Of a stretch of DNA of 64,000 nucleotides, positions 1 through 10,738 are shown in pieces (positions within the stretch are counted from its first letter, which is position 1; the number at the start of each line of letters is the position of its first letter). A program made the translations under genes and the position numbers. A model generated the notes under the pieces. The model made no database searches. It was given only the letters and a program-made list of their open reading frames with translations, and was not told the origin of the DNA. This DNA is from Plantago ovata (lineage: Eukaryota > Streptophyta > Magnoliopsida > Lamiales > Plantaginaceae), in assembly GCA_028274465.1 (NCBI GenBank), contig CM051455.1, positions 51,714,725 through 51,778,724 on the forward strand. The letters run 5' to 3'.

Positions 1-190
1 ACGGGTCAACGGAAAATATAAGGCAGTAACAGCAGAATAAGCACAACCACAAATGGCTGTAGCTTATAACAAGTTATTCAGGGTACCTGAAAGTAAATGT
101 TGATAGCACAGACACAGTATAAAAGACTTGCTGGTCAAAGCAAACCAAATATATTTGTATCCTTGGGTAGTAATTGGGAATAAAAACCTA

Positions 191-493
191 TTCTCTCCGT
201 CGCGCTATGAAAGACCCACTTTCCTTTTTTAGACGCCCCATTAATAAAGACCCAGTCTTAAAATGGCAAATGTACAAACTTAAACACCTAATTAAATACT
301 AACCTCATACTCATTTATTTACAAACATACCACTCATCTTCCTACTTTATTATTTCTCTCATACTTTTTCCCATCTTTATCCATTTATCTCTCTTACTTT
401 AACATCATTCTTTTATTCTTTTAACATCACTTATTTATAAATCTTAAAATACACCCACAAAAACATTGGGCCTTTAATACCGGACGGAGGGAG
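191..493. mobile_element. Stowaway-like MITE in an intron or 3' region of the ILP1-like gene
   Basis: Ends read TTCTCTCCGTC at the left and GACGGAGGGAG at the right, i.e. imperfect inverted copies of the CTCCCTCCGTCC Stowaway terminus, with TA directly outside both ends (189-190 and 494-495). The interior is AT-rich and noncoding. The size, about 300 bp, and the TA target duplication suit a Tc1/mariner-derived MITE. No transposase is present. Confidence 0.75.
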
Positions 494-531
494 TAGTTAT
501 TTCGAGGCCAAAGAACTAACAGACAATTCAC

Positions 532-3082
532 CTTGAGGAGTGCCGGAAGCTGATGAAAATGACTTCAAAATAGCTCCACAAGATTCACATTCAATCCTAT
601 CAACATCCACATTTACCCAGCCCCTTCTGGCACAGGCCAGTGAACTTGCAGCCTTCATTAAACATTGCAAAAAATTAAGAGGGGCAATCAGATAAGATAT
701 GGCATTTGTGCGTGTGACACAAGCCCAATGTCAAGCACAGAAGAGTATTCACATGTGAAAATGAAACAAACTACATTAATAAAAGAGCTAATTGTAATCC
801 TTGATATCTTTCACATAGATAAGGCTCTTTGTAAACAAATCTCCACTCGTATCCATGTACAAGAAAGAACTATATTTTTGTAAAGCTTAATCAACATGAA
901 ATCAATGTAGCTTTACTCTACCAAAATTCAACGTGAAGCTGCAGTCACTACTCACTAGATTATCACCACCTTCTTTACACATAATGAAGTTCAGAGCTCT
1001 GAAGCTATATTTATCAATCATAGTGTGCGGCAAGCATATGGTCTGCAGATGGGTCTAAATTTCATGCATTCTGTGCTATATTAGCATCAAAATAAAAAAA
1101 CCAGTCTCCTCGATGTTTTGGAATTATTCTTAAGAGTATTTTCGCTGCTGCACTAGACAATTGCACATTGTTGGTTACCATATTGTTCAGACCATTTTAT
1201 AAATAATTGGTTAGGTGCAATTCACATCAATGTTTCCAGGTAGTGCTTACATGTCACATTCAAATACTGCTTGCACTAAACGATATACTGTGTACTCTGT
1301 TTCTTTAGAAATGATACTTTTTTCACATTAATATTAAGATATGCCTTAGAAGTTCAATATGTAATCCCTGTTCTCCCTATTTACGCGGTCAGAAGACTTG
1401 TGCACAATTTCATCTAGAACAGTCTAGATTAGTGTTATATAGGGATGTACATGTTGAGCTCTTAATGGTTCACATTATATTTCTTATTCTTCACGACTAG
1501 TCAGATGTATTGATGAATAAAACACATTCACACGCATGCTGGATTAACTTCCAGAAGAATAATGCTTCAATTTGCACTGTGCTCTACAGCACTAAAACTG
1601 CTTTTTTGTGCGTGCTTGGACCTTGATAAAGATGCAAGAAGCCAGCATGTTATTTATGAAGGTTGTAGTATCCTTTTTTTCTCTAAAAATAGAAAGTATC
1701 ATCTAGCATCACTACAGTATTTTCATTCTAGAATGCTACTTTAGTTCTATAATTATTTCACTTAAGGTGACATTAGGATTCTTAGTTGTAGTCAAGATAT
1801 GGCAAAAAAGATATCTAAAATTCTCTGTATCATAATATTTGAACAATTTGAATTTCACATGAAGACACGACTCGATGAATCATGTATCGAGTACGGAGAA
1901 CCTATGAATCATTTTACTATGTGGTAAAAACGAGGATGTAAGAACTTCAGTTAATATTATCACGGGATAGCAACTCGATTTCAAACCTTTGGCTTTCCAA
2001 ACCAATCCCCAGGTCTGAATGTTGAGAGACGCCTCAGTAAATCACCCCTTTCCCAAGGCCTACAGGAAGGCTGTGATGATCCAAGGGCAGAGCCACCTGC
2101 ACTGGTACTCAATGATGTATACATGTGCTGCGAACCAATACGGGATAGAGATGCCCCCTTTGAATTTTGCCCTTGCTCAATCCAGTCTGTGTTGCCAACA
2201 TTTGCAGGAATAGCAGGAGAGGATGCCCCTGCAGAACTGTTTAAGCAAGCAGGTAAGTGGTAATGCACGACTCAAACGTCAGATCTCAATTGATTGGCAG
2301 TAAGCTAGTATCACACACTTGACAGATATACCATGAAACTTGATATGCAAGCATAGTAAGAAACCCAAATATCAGCTTCACTTCTTTATGTAATTCTAAA
2401 CTGTCTTTCGCTTCTAATAGGCATAGGCACAGCCTCAAGATGAACGTAAACTAGCTTGCAAGGGCAGCTATTGAAGCTAATCTATAAGTATTAAAGGAGG
2501 AGGGAAAGCTTCTCATCTAAACAAATGAAGTCATGAAACAATCAATGATCAAAAAGATCCTTCTGAAAACACATGCTGTAATCTTTCCAAAGAATGTTGG
2601 AATTACACATCCAAGATAACCAATACAGAGTTCCAGACCATTCCCTCTATTTCCAATCAATCTCTCATCATCCAAACTAGACAAACTTGGCTACCTACCC
2701 TAAATTAGCTCACCAAATAAATTATGGCCAAATCCTCACATAGCAATAGAAAATAGTAAAATATCAGCAAAATAATTTCAAGATGCGTTATACCCCGGGC
2801 AGAAATTTCCAACAGAAGGCCTAATTACACAATACTAAATACGCCAAAGCTCAACCTGACAAAATACCAAATCAATTGAACAGTTGCCCTAGCTAAAATT
2901 AGGCATCGACACATTCCCTAAATCATGCTCAAATCAATCAATCATTACAAAATAACAGCAATTGAAAAGGAAAATAGGACGTGCAGGTAATTTCACCTGG
3001 CCGTGGGCGTTACGCTGCGCGGTGGTGAAGATCCAGGAGCTAGAAGGGGGTCACCGGAAGAGCTAATCCCTTCTTCTCTCAT
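532..3082 (-). CDS. C3HC zinc-finger protein, ILP1/NIPA-like (5' part; gene continues past left edge)
   Basis: Three exons can be joined: 3082-2997 (start MREEGISSSG), 2236-1987 and 652-532; phases fit (a serine codon AG|T spans the first junction, giving PTASSAGASSP). Exon 2 carries the family hallmark CRPWERGDLLRRLSTF and WFGKPK; exon 3 continues with SLACARRGWVNVDVDRI and CESCGA, the first half of a C3HC zinc finger. Related plant proteins are annotated as IAP-like protein 1 and are relatives of animal NIPA/ZC3HC1, a nuclear-pore/nuclear protein; a role here is inference from family only. The leader has an upstream stretch to about 3230 rich in TCTC. The 3' exons, including the second zinc-binding part, lie left of base 1. 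Introns of about 760 and 1,330 bp separate the exons; the latter and the stretch 1-531 show no further coding signal except a MITE. Confidence 0.85.
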
Positions 3083-3454
3083 GGTATTCTCTCTCTATTA
3101 TATGCGAGATGTGTGTATAGGTCTGTATATGATACGTAGATCGGTGTGTAGTTGCAGGGTGAGTAAACCCTCAGCACTGTGTTTTTCTCTCTCTAGCTAG
3201 CGTGAAATTGGGTTTAGAGAGAGTGAGTCTCTTGTGTGTGGAGTGATGATGATGATGCTGTGTATTTCTGATTTCACTAATTCGCCAGTTTCAGCATTCG
3301 TCTTCTTTCTGATTTCACACGCGCCTGGTTTTGTTGGTTTGTGAGCGGGTGGACTGAGAAATTGTCGAAAAACTTCAGTATTACTACTATGAAATGAAAT
3401 GATGTCGCATTTCACTGGTGCGCGACTTTGCTTGTTATTTGCCTTCAACTTTTA

Positions 3455-3640
3455 TTACAACGCCTGACATACTTATAAGCTCCATAACTTTATAAGTTCG
3501 CATTCATTGGAGTAGCTGATAAGCTCCATAACTTTATAAGTTCACGTAACAAACTTATTTCACCAGCAATAAGCTTGTTACGTGAACACGAGCTTATAAG
3601 CTCCTGAAGCTTATGAGCTAGCTTATTTTTTAAGTTAATC
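3455..3640. repeat. Small foldback element with ATAAGCTCC direct repeats
   Basis: A segment built from short direct and inverted repeats: ATAAGCTCCATAACTTTATAAGTTC occurs twice (about 3476 and 3522, each written here only in part as a motif), and 3541-3559 is the inverted complement of 3568-3586 with one mismatch and an 8-base loop. Outer AGCTTATAAGCTC blocks extend the inversion. It lies just upstream of the ILP1-like leader. Probably a MITE of unknown superfamily; no clear target duplication was found. Confidence 0.5.
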
Positions 3641-4184
3641 AAGGTTTTAGAACGCTACTCATACCAACAATGTGCACCTTTCTTTTCGGGAATTCATCCA
3701 GAAGAACTTCAGGGTTAAGTGTGCTTGTTCTAAAGCAATTCTAGGATGGGTGGCCCATTAGGAAGTTTCCAGTGCGCGCACAATTAGAACATGTGTTGGC
3801 ATATCACCCCGAACAACAGCCCAGGAGTAACCTAGCCGGTCTGTTGGGTTGGGCCTTGGCCCGTTTGGGTCGGGGCATTATAGAGGCTTTCCTTCCGGAC
3901 TCATATATTCTTCTCTCGTTTCTCGTGCAATCCAAATGACCCCTTCCTTCATGTGGGAAGGTCCGGATGAATGACACGCTTGGCTTGGACCAAGGTCATC
4001 CGGATTTTCATGACCCATAAGCTGAATCGTCGTAGGACGCTTACAATGGATTTGACATATTTTAATATGATAACTCGTAATGTTAATGGTGGCCATATTA
4101 TGGTCGTCACCATTACTACTGGCTATCATATAGTGTATTTTAAGGGGTAACAACTAGAAATTAACTACCATCGATAAATATATA

Positions 4185-4414
4185 CTTCCTATGCCTCACT
4201 AATAATGTGTCGTTTGATTTATCGACGTCGACTTGGAATACATATTACTCCTAAACTACAATATAAAAATATTTAATAAAATTATATTTTGAAAGTACAC
4301 TTCATGAACTTTTGTAACATAACTTTTTTTTTTCTGGGTACCATCTCGGAGTAATTTGTGGTCAAAGTCGATTCCAAATAGTCATACGGCACATTATTAG
4401 CGGGACGGAGGGAG
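4185..4414. mobile_element. Stowaway-like MITE
   Basis: Inverted termini: left CTTCCTATGCCTCACTAATA and right, read in reverse, CTCCCTCCGTCCCGCTAATA, both followed by matching inner sequence (AATGTG, then GACTTGGAAT versus TTTGGAATCGACTTTG). TA lies outside each end. About 230 bp, noncoding. The left terminus has diverged from the CTCCCTCCGTCC consensus more than the right. Confidence 0.7.
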
Positions 4415-4764
4415 TGTATATCATAGATAGATAATTGCATATTTCCCCTGTTAGATGACGACTTTGCATCCACGTCCCTCTCATTTTAACAATTACATCC
4501 AGTCACAAGAGAGTTAAAATCGGTCGAGCGTTGACCAGCTTAATTGTCACTGTTCACTTTATTCTCAACCAAACGAGGCCTTAATAATTTTTTTTCCTAT
4601 TCATATCTCTTATTTTCTATTTTTTTTCCAACCTTCTTCCTTCTTCTTCCTTCCACCTTAATAATTCTAGTACCAAAATTGTTCCGGTACCAGAGCTCCT
4701 TAATTAAGTTGATGTATTTAATTGATAGGATAAGTAAATAGAAATCTTATTAATTTGTTAGGAA

Positions 4765-5030
4765 CTAGCCAATGACCCGTCGAAACTCGACGAGGAATGA
4801 AAAAGTAAAATATACGATTAAAATGTAAATATCTCGTAAATACTCTTACATAAATGTATTACAACGTGGTTGATACAAATCACAACTATTATTATTCTAC
4901 GAAAAACTATCCCGTAGCCTTTTTGTTCCATCTCTATTTGTACAAATTATAATTGAGTACATCATGTATCAATTGTAAAAGTTATAATGTTCACCAAGTA
5001 AAGCCTATTGTTCACCAAGTAAAAGTCATA
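4765..5030 (-). mobile_element. Helitron 3' terminal segment (left half, split by element 1)
   Basis: Read on the minus strand the segment ends with the hairpin CGTCGAGTTTCGACG, then GGTCATTGGCTAG and a host T, the standard Helitron 3' signature (stem-loop about 10 bases before CTRR, insertion next to T). The rest of the element resumes at 19126 on the far side of the Harbinger insertion, where the C-terminal end of the Helitron helicase is still readable on the same strand. Confidence 0.75.
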
Positions 5031-5047
5031 GGGCTCGATTGGTTTCA
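5031..5047. repeat. Element 1 left terminal inverted repeat
   Basis: GGGCTCGATTGGTTTCA, preceded by ATA (5028-5030). It matches the right end base for base in inverse orientation. The inner subterminal sequence (CAGTCAACG, TTGAAATACATG) is related only loosely to the right side. Confidence 0.85.
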
Positions 5048-5511
5048 TCCCATTTGCAAATACAGTCAACGCAGTTGAAATACATGTTGCAGCTGCCCGA
5101 GTAGCCTTACATGTGGTTTTGGAGGTGTTTGACCAGAAAAATCATTATTGTCATGTGTTTGGTTTCAGATCTACCAAATTACTGCAGTATGCAATTGGTT
5201 ACCAAAATGTGTTTGGTTTTTTCTTCCCAATACCTCCCTACTGTGTTTTTTGGAGTCCAATAGTATGGAATTACTAGAGTACCCCTTATCTTTAAAAAAA
5301 TACAGCACCTTTGTTAATTGAAACACGTTTCTTTGTATTCAACAGAAACGTAATATGGACTGTAGCAACACTAGAATTTTCTGGTTCCAGTGACTTATCA
5401 GAAACAGAGGAAGGCAGCATCAGAACTTGAAACATGAGAATCATTTCCTACCATTCAATCCTTATTTGCATACAAAAGTTTCATACTCAAACTACATAAA
5501 CTAGATTGTAC

Positions 5512-6306
5512 TCATTCTTTTACCAGAATAACAATAATCACAGATATTACAAAAAGCCAAATTGTGTGCATTAACCTGCATATCGTTGCTTGTTGTTTTT
5601 TGTTGGTCAATCGAGCTTCTTCGATATCGACCGTAGTGTCACGTAGCTCCATATCCTTCTGAGTAATTATTTTCTCCATCATATCAAGTGAGTGAGCTTT
5701 GTTCTTTAATTCCTCCTCAATGTGAAGTATGACTTGCTCCCTCGCATGTGATTCTTCATGCTTATCAGCAAGCTGTTGCTCTCTGTCCACCAACTCGATC
5801 TCTTTGGCTAATAGCTCCCTATGGATAGCCTGGTTATGCTCAATACTTCTTGCCTCATTCAACTCCATGGCTCCTATTTTTCTGTAGCCTCATTCAGAGC
5901 ATGTTGAACAAGTGACATCTCCTTCCTCAATCTACTTAAATCTCTATTCAGCGCCACTTCCTTATCCCATGATGTTACGATCACATCCTTGTAGTAATCA
6001 TCAATCTCTACATCTTTCCATTTGAAATAATTACACATCGCTTTCTGCAGTTTTATGACAATATTAGTATAAAATCCGAAAACATTATAGTATTTCAAAA
6101 CGTTCGATCGTTGAACTGACAGAAGAAAATAAAGGGATGGAATAACAACTGAAAGAAGATAACCATACCTCATCAGGGAAATTGCAGCATCCCCAAAACC
6201 GGCGAGCGGGGTTTATGCTTGTTCTTGAAACACATAGAGGAGATAAACCACCGCAATAGCATCTTCTAATTTGCTCGGATTTTTCTGAACTACTAGATGA
6301 GCTCAT
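5512..6306 (-). pseudogene. GRF zinc-finger / coiled-coil protein A, tail-anchored, with a frameshift
   Basis: Exon 1 (6306-6169) encodes a serine-rich start and a GRF-type finger: CYCGG, then NPARRFWGC. Exon 2 (6044 onward) supplies the last ligand and aromatic pair, MCNYFKW, followed by DDYYKDV and a coiled coil. That frame ends at TAG 5876-5874, but a second frame opens at once (MELNEARSIEHNQ) and continues the coiled coil to a hydrophobic C-terminal segment (IWLFVISVIIVILV) ending at 5512. A one-base change in the AAAAA run near 5876-5884 would explain it, either real decay or a sequencing slip. GRF fingers in known proteins (APE2, NEIL3, TOP3A) bind single-stranded DNA. Leftmost of four tandem paralogues in element 1. 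Confidence 0.6.
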
Positions 6307-7066
6307 CTTGTTGATGTAGGTTGCGAATTTGGGGCAAGCAATTTGGGGGCTAGGGTTATGATTTGATATGTTGATGGATGGAGGAATAAGCAAACGGTAA
6401 TATTGCCGTTGCAGCTTTCCGATCGATGGAGTGCTACGTTTGACGGATGCGCGGATTAATTCACGATGGTTCGTACCCGTACTTTGGATGATAAAAACGT
6501 GAATACGTTTTTTAAATCTGAGTACAGAAGTTCTCTTTTCCTGGTTGACTATGTATTGACTAAGGGTCTAAAATGATAAGTTGTTGGAAAATTGAGGATG
6601 ATTTTGTAAATTACCGGTCATATGTTTGAAAAAATAAATCCGTACTCATTTTGTGACCGTCAGATGGAATTATACGAACTGGATCGTACGGCTACTGCTA
6701 TCCATTTGTTTTTAGTACTGTAAGTTTCATTTCTATAGCGAGAAACAGAGCATTTTGATGTTTAAATGTAGTCTGCAGCGTTTTTCAAAGTTGTGGTGAT
6801 AAATTATTAAATAAATAGAACAAACAATATAAACCAATTTTTAATCTCCAACGTTATTCTTCATTCATTCCAATAACCGAATACATTATGACTCTGCCAA
6901 ATTTTAAAATAGGCTTCATCGCCCGGTGATGATAATTTTTTTTCTCATACACATTTATTCTTCGATGGTACACAAGCATAATGCAGCATGAACGCCATGA
7001 TATTACTTGGTAGATTGATGACAAAAGGTGGAGAACGTTGGAGATTTAGGTTGCTGCCAAGTTAGA

Positions 7067-7606
7067 TCACATGGTTCCGGATGGACCGACATCAGGTGAT
7101 GCCAACGTCAGACGAATTGGCGTTGCCGGTGGCTCATTCAAGTTCAAACCTACCAGTGCATGTTGCACAGACACGCGTGGAAGGGAGGTGAATGGGACTT
7201 GCCGACCAAGCAGTTGATTCTGTAGGCGGGTCACCAATGCCCTCAATCCAAGGAGTTCACGATGCATTTGCATCTGATCATTTATCGCAGCAACAATGAC
7301 GTTGCGGTAGTAATCACTGAGCTCCGAATCAGTCCACTCCCAGAACGTACACCCACCAGGTTGCTGAAAGATAAAAAAAAAAAAATTGTACATTACAGGG
7401 ATGGTTTTAATGATAAATTATAAAGAAGTGATGGCAAATGTGATCATAAGTAGTACTGAATGGACGAGTATGTTTGGTGCAATAACATTTCTTACCCCAT
7501 ACTTAGCACACATTACATATCTTCTTCCCGGCTGGTCCGTAGTCCATGAGCAGCGTCCGAGCACCATGTTTCCACAAGTATGAAGAGGGAATTGGGAAGT
7601 AGCCAT
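7067..7606 (-). CDS. GRF zinc-finger protein B (136 aa)
   Basis: Two exons, 7606-7496 and 7363-7067, joined at a GT-AG intron in phase 0. Exon 1 gives MATSQFPLHTCGN then GRCSWTTDQPGRRYVMC; exon 2 starts QPGGCTFWEWTD, completing a GRF finger (spaced cysteines, GRR(F/Y), C-x-(F/Y)-x-W). After the finger come SDYYRNV and a short coiled coil (MHRELLGLRALVTRL), then a proline-rich tail without a membrane segment. Finger and exon border match proteins A, C, D and the element 2 copy, so all five are one family. Whether it acts in transposition or was merely carried along is unknown. Confidence 0.7.
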
Positions 7607-8139
7607 TTTGTTGTGATGATTTTGTTGGAGTAAATTGTTGAGTTGATGAAGGGCCATCCGGATGATCAATTTATAGAGAATGAATGTTGGTTGTGTTTGA
7701 TGAAGTAATAGGAGTAGTTGGGGTGAAGAGTGCATTAACTCGGCTGGAAATTGTAATGAAGAATGTGATGATACTTCATCTCATCACATCACATCAAATT
7801 TAAGTTGAGTGGTGTAGGGTGTGATGATGAATGGAGTTTGATTGGTATATTTGACCAAGTGTGTAATTAAGACAATACCCTACACAAAACATAGTCTTTT
7901 AATGTGTGTACCTAACTTTCATTAGTCAGTTACGTTACTCTAGGTAGAAGTTTACGAGACATAAAAGGTATGCCGAATAAATACATTACGATCGAATCTC
8001 CGATATTTAACGTACTCCATTACCATTATTTCATCGTTAAAGCTTACAAATAGGATACATGATCGCAACTTAGGCGATTTGATTACTAAAAACATAGCTT
8101 TAAACTACAAAACACTTAATTGCATATGCTGGAGTTTAA

Positions 8140-8565
8140 CTAATTTTCTTCGGCAGAAGTCAGGGTGGCCTTCATTGCTTCAACATGTGCCTTGAGTTCA
8201 TTGATTATAGCATCTTTAGTTTGTATTTGTGCTTCAAGATTGTTGATCTTCTCACGTAGTCCATTTACGGTTTCCCTTAGAGCAACTTGGCCATTAACCA
8301 ATCCCCTCACTACCTTCTTGTACCTTGATGGAGCCTCTTCGTCAATATAATGCTCGTACTCACAACCGTCAGACTCCTGATACAAGAACAAAAGTTAATA
8401 TGAAAGACAAACTAAATTTTTTTTAAGTAACGGACTATAAAAGATTGCTACATACAACTGTACCTTAAACCTTGCACATCGAATGAATCGACGACCTGGA
8501 TGAGCACCACGCCACTCACATTCTTGAACGACTTCACCTCCGCAATTGTGAGGGGGAAGGGCCAT
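8140..8565 (-). CDS. GRF zinc-finger-like protein C (112 aa)
   Basis: Exons 8565-8464 and 8376-8140. Exon 1: MALPPHNCGG, QECEWRG and HPGRRFIRC; exon 2: DGCEYEHYIDEE, then SRYKKVVRGLVNG and a heptad-rich coiled coil (LREKINNLEAQIQTK). The usual aromatic pair F-x-W after the last cysteine is replaced by YEHY, so the finger is degenerate or variant. No membrane tail, unlike A and D. Same intron position as its neighbours. Ends with SAEEN-stop. Confidence 0.65.
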
Positions 8566-9107
8566 AGTTTTTTTTTTAGTTTTTTTTTTTTTTTTTTTGT
8601 GTTATGAAATATATTTTAATGTTTGTGTTCTTTTTGCAGTTTGCAAAGTCTCCAGATTGATGGTGAATTTATAGATGAGCTGAGGTGTTGAAGTGTCTAA
8701 TAGGGTGGTCAGATACACATTGTTGACTCCATTGTAGTTTCCCTCCAATTTCACAATTTTCCCTCCCAAAAATGTCTTGTTCGTTTCTAACCTGCATTAA
8801 TAGGTCCATATCATCTTTTGTATGTGTGATTACTTAGATATCCAATCATATTCATCCCTTAATTTTAAAATTGATGTTTTTTTGAATGAAACTTAGATGT
8901 TGAAGCCTCAATCTGGTGGTAATTATAGATGAAAGAATAGCAGAACGTTGAAGTATGGAATGGAGTCACGGTTATAACTATTTTTTCATCTGCTAACTAT
9001 GAGACACTAGCAGATTAACTACATTTAAAACTTAGAACATACCCTTCATAACTTATTGGGGAAAACATTGAGACATAGCTTATAGTAGTAAAGTAGCTCT
9101 AATTTTT

Positions 9108-9711
9108 TTAATTTGAGAATAGATAAAGAACAAAAGCTACAGCTACGATGATGCCATAAGATATGATGAAAATCTTGTCCGACTGAAATTCCTTAGCATG
9201 TTCCAATCCATTAGACTCGTCTAATTGAGATGTCGTAGCACTGCCGCCAGGACATATATTTTCTGGACGAATGTCAGCCATGTCGTTTTCATGTTGTTCA
9301 TTCTCATGCATCTCCTTCTCAATTTCATCATCTGGATCACTCTCATCTCCCATAGAGTTTTTATCTTCTTGTGGTTGTGTCGCCATCAATAATCCTTGCA
9401 AGTAGGAAGCATATGTTGTAAGATCGTCAATCTCTTTTCCCATCATTTCTCCGTTCTTCATGTACTCAAAGAACAAACTTTTGTAGTACTCATCCAACTC
9501 TTTGTCGATCCAAATCATCAAGCCACAACTCTATAAGCAAATGAAAAAAGAATTGTTATAGCCACATATTTTTTAAGGATTACAAAATGTTGATGAATTT
9601 GGATAAAACCTTGTCTGAGCTGCATTTTGCAAATCTTCGAAAAGGATTCGCTTCCGTGATGGACATGAAGCCTTGTGATGGTACGCCACAAGAACATGTT
9701 GGAGCAGCCAT
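9108..9711 (-). CDS. GRF zinc-finger protein D, tail-anchored (174 aa)
   Basis: Exons 9711-9610 and 9530-9108. Exon 1: MAAPTCSCGVPS and NPFRRFAKC; exon 2: SCGLMIWIDKELDEYY, completing a GRF finger. The middle is acidic and Glu/Asp/Asn-rich (ESDPDDEIEKEMHENEQ). The C-terminus is a single hydrophobic helix (IISYGIIVAVAFVLYLF) two residues from the stop, typical of a tail anchor. Membrane anchoring beside a nucleic-acid finger is odd; the nuclear envelope is one possible site, but that is a guess. Rightmost of the four tandem GRF genes; intact reading frame. Confidence 0.7.
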
Positions 9712-10738
9712 ACTGGAAACTAATCTGGAATGCCTTGGATTTGCTAAACTAATTAGGAACTATTTATTCTTGGTTTTTATACTTTAGATTATGTGTGTTG
9801 TGTTGATTATGAAATGAAGAGCCATGCAACAATATTTATAATCATCAACAATATGGAACGGTAACTAAAACTTAATTCATGCTCTTTGATCAGTTAAAGT
9901 GCTGTCTCTCCCACCTGCTAATTATTGAACTAAATTTAGTTGTCAAACTGCTTCATGATGGCAATCTATCCCTAAATGTCACTTTGTTAAAAAAAATCAT
10001 TGAAGTTGTGTATTCCATAGATTTTGTTATGCCATATGATCTTGTGTCAGCATTATTTTTTTATCTGTACGCCAAGCATTTTAATCTACATTTTAATGAG
10101 CTACCATTTACCTATAGTCTCTGATATCATTCAACTTGTGTAAGCATTCTTTGATCTAATGTTCCTTGATATCTCAGTTGGCGCCATACAATAGTATCTG
10201 ATTGATTTATGTGATCGATTTTTTTGTGGTGCATTGAATAGCATTGTGAAGGACTAAAGTCTATGTGTGTTCTGATGTGATCTATGTGTGTTCAAAGTAG
10301 TCTACAATGAGGAGACTGCTAGTCTTCCCAAGACTTTGTTAATGTAACCACAATGATTCATTTTGCCAAGGCTACTTCCAATGTGCTGCAGAGACTTTTA
10401 AAGATCTTGGTGAGATAGTGCTCCAAACTACCAAATGCTTTGAGGAGGCGTGAGTGAGAAGAGCAGCATTGATGGATGCAGCGTTTATCTGACATTAACT
10501 ACTGCCTCAGGTGGAGTATTCCAATACAAAAAATAATAAACAAATGAAAAGATTAAAAAAAAATTGCAAAATATGTAGTAAAACAAACAGAAAAAACAAA
10601 TCAGTGAAGTAAAACACCACTTCACTTTATGGTTTGCTGCATTAAAGATCCACAACAATATATCTGAACTACTCTATCACATTTTAATTGATCCGGCTAC
10701 TAGTGAAGATTTTGAGATTATTTGATTGCAGGTTGACA
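9712..10738. other. Intergenic region inside element 1, divergent promoters
   Basis: About 1 kb between the GRF D start (minus) and the PB1-like start (plus), AT-rich, with only short chance open frames. TTTGATTGCAG directly before the PB1-like ATG looks like a splice acceptor, so an untranslated first exon of that gene may lie here. Confidence 0.5.

Noticed and set aside
3197..3448. Open frame of 83 codons upstream of the ILP1-like start
   Set aside because: It lies in the leader/promoter region, shows no protein-like pattern, and the family start MREE..SS is found downstream at 3082.
9879..10124. Plus-strand open frame of 81 codons in element 1
   Set aside because: Leu/Phe-rich composition in AT-rich DNA, no splice context and no homologue in element 2.
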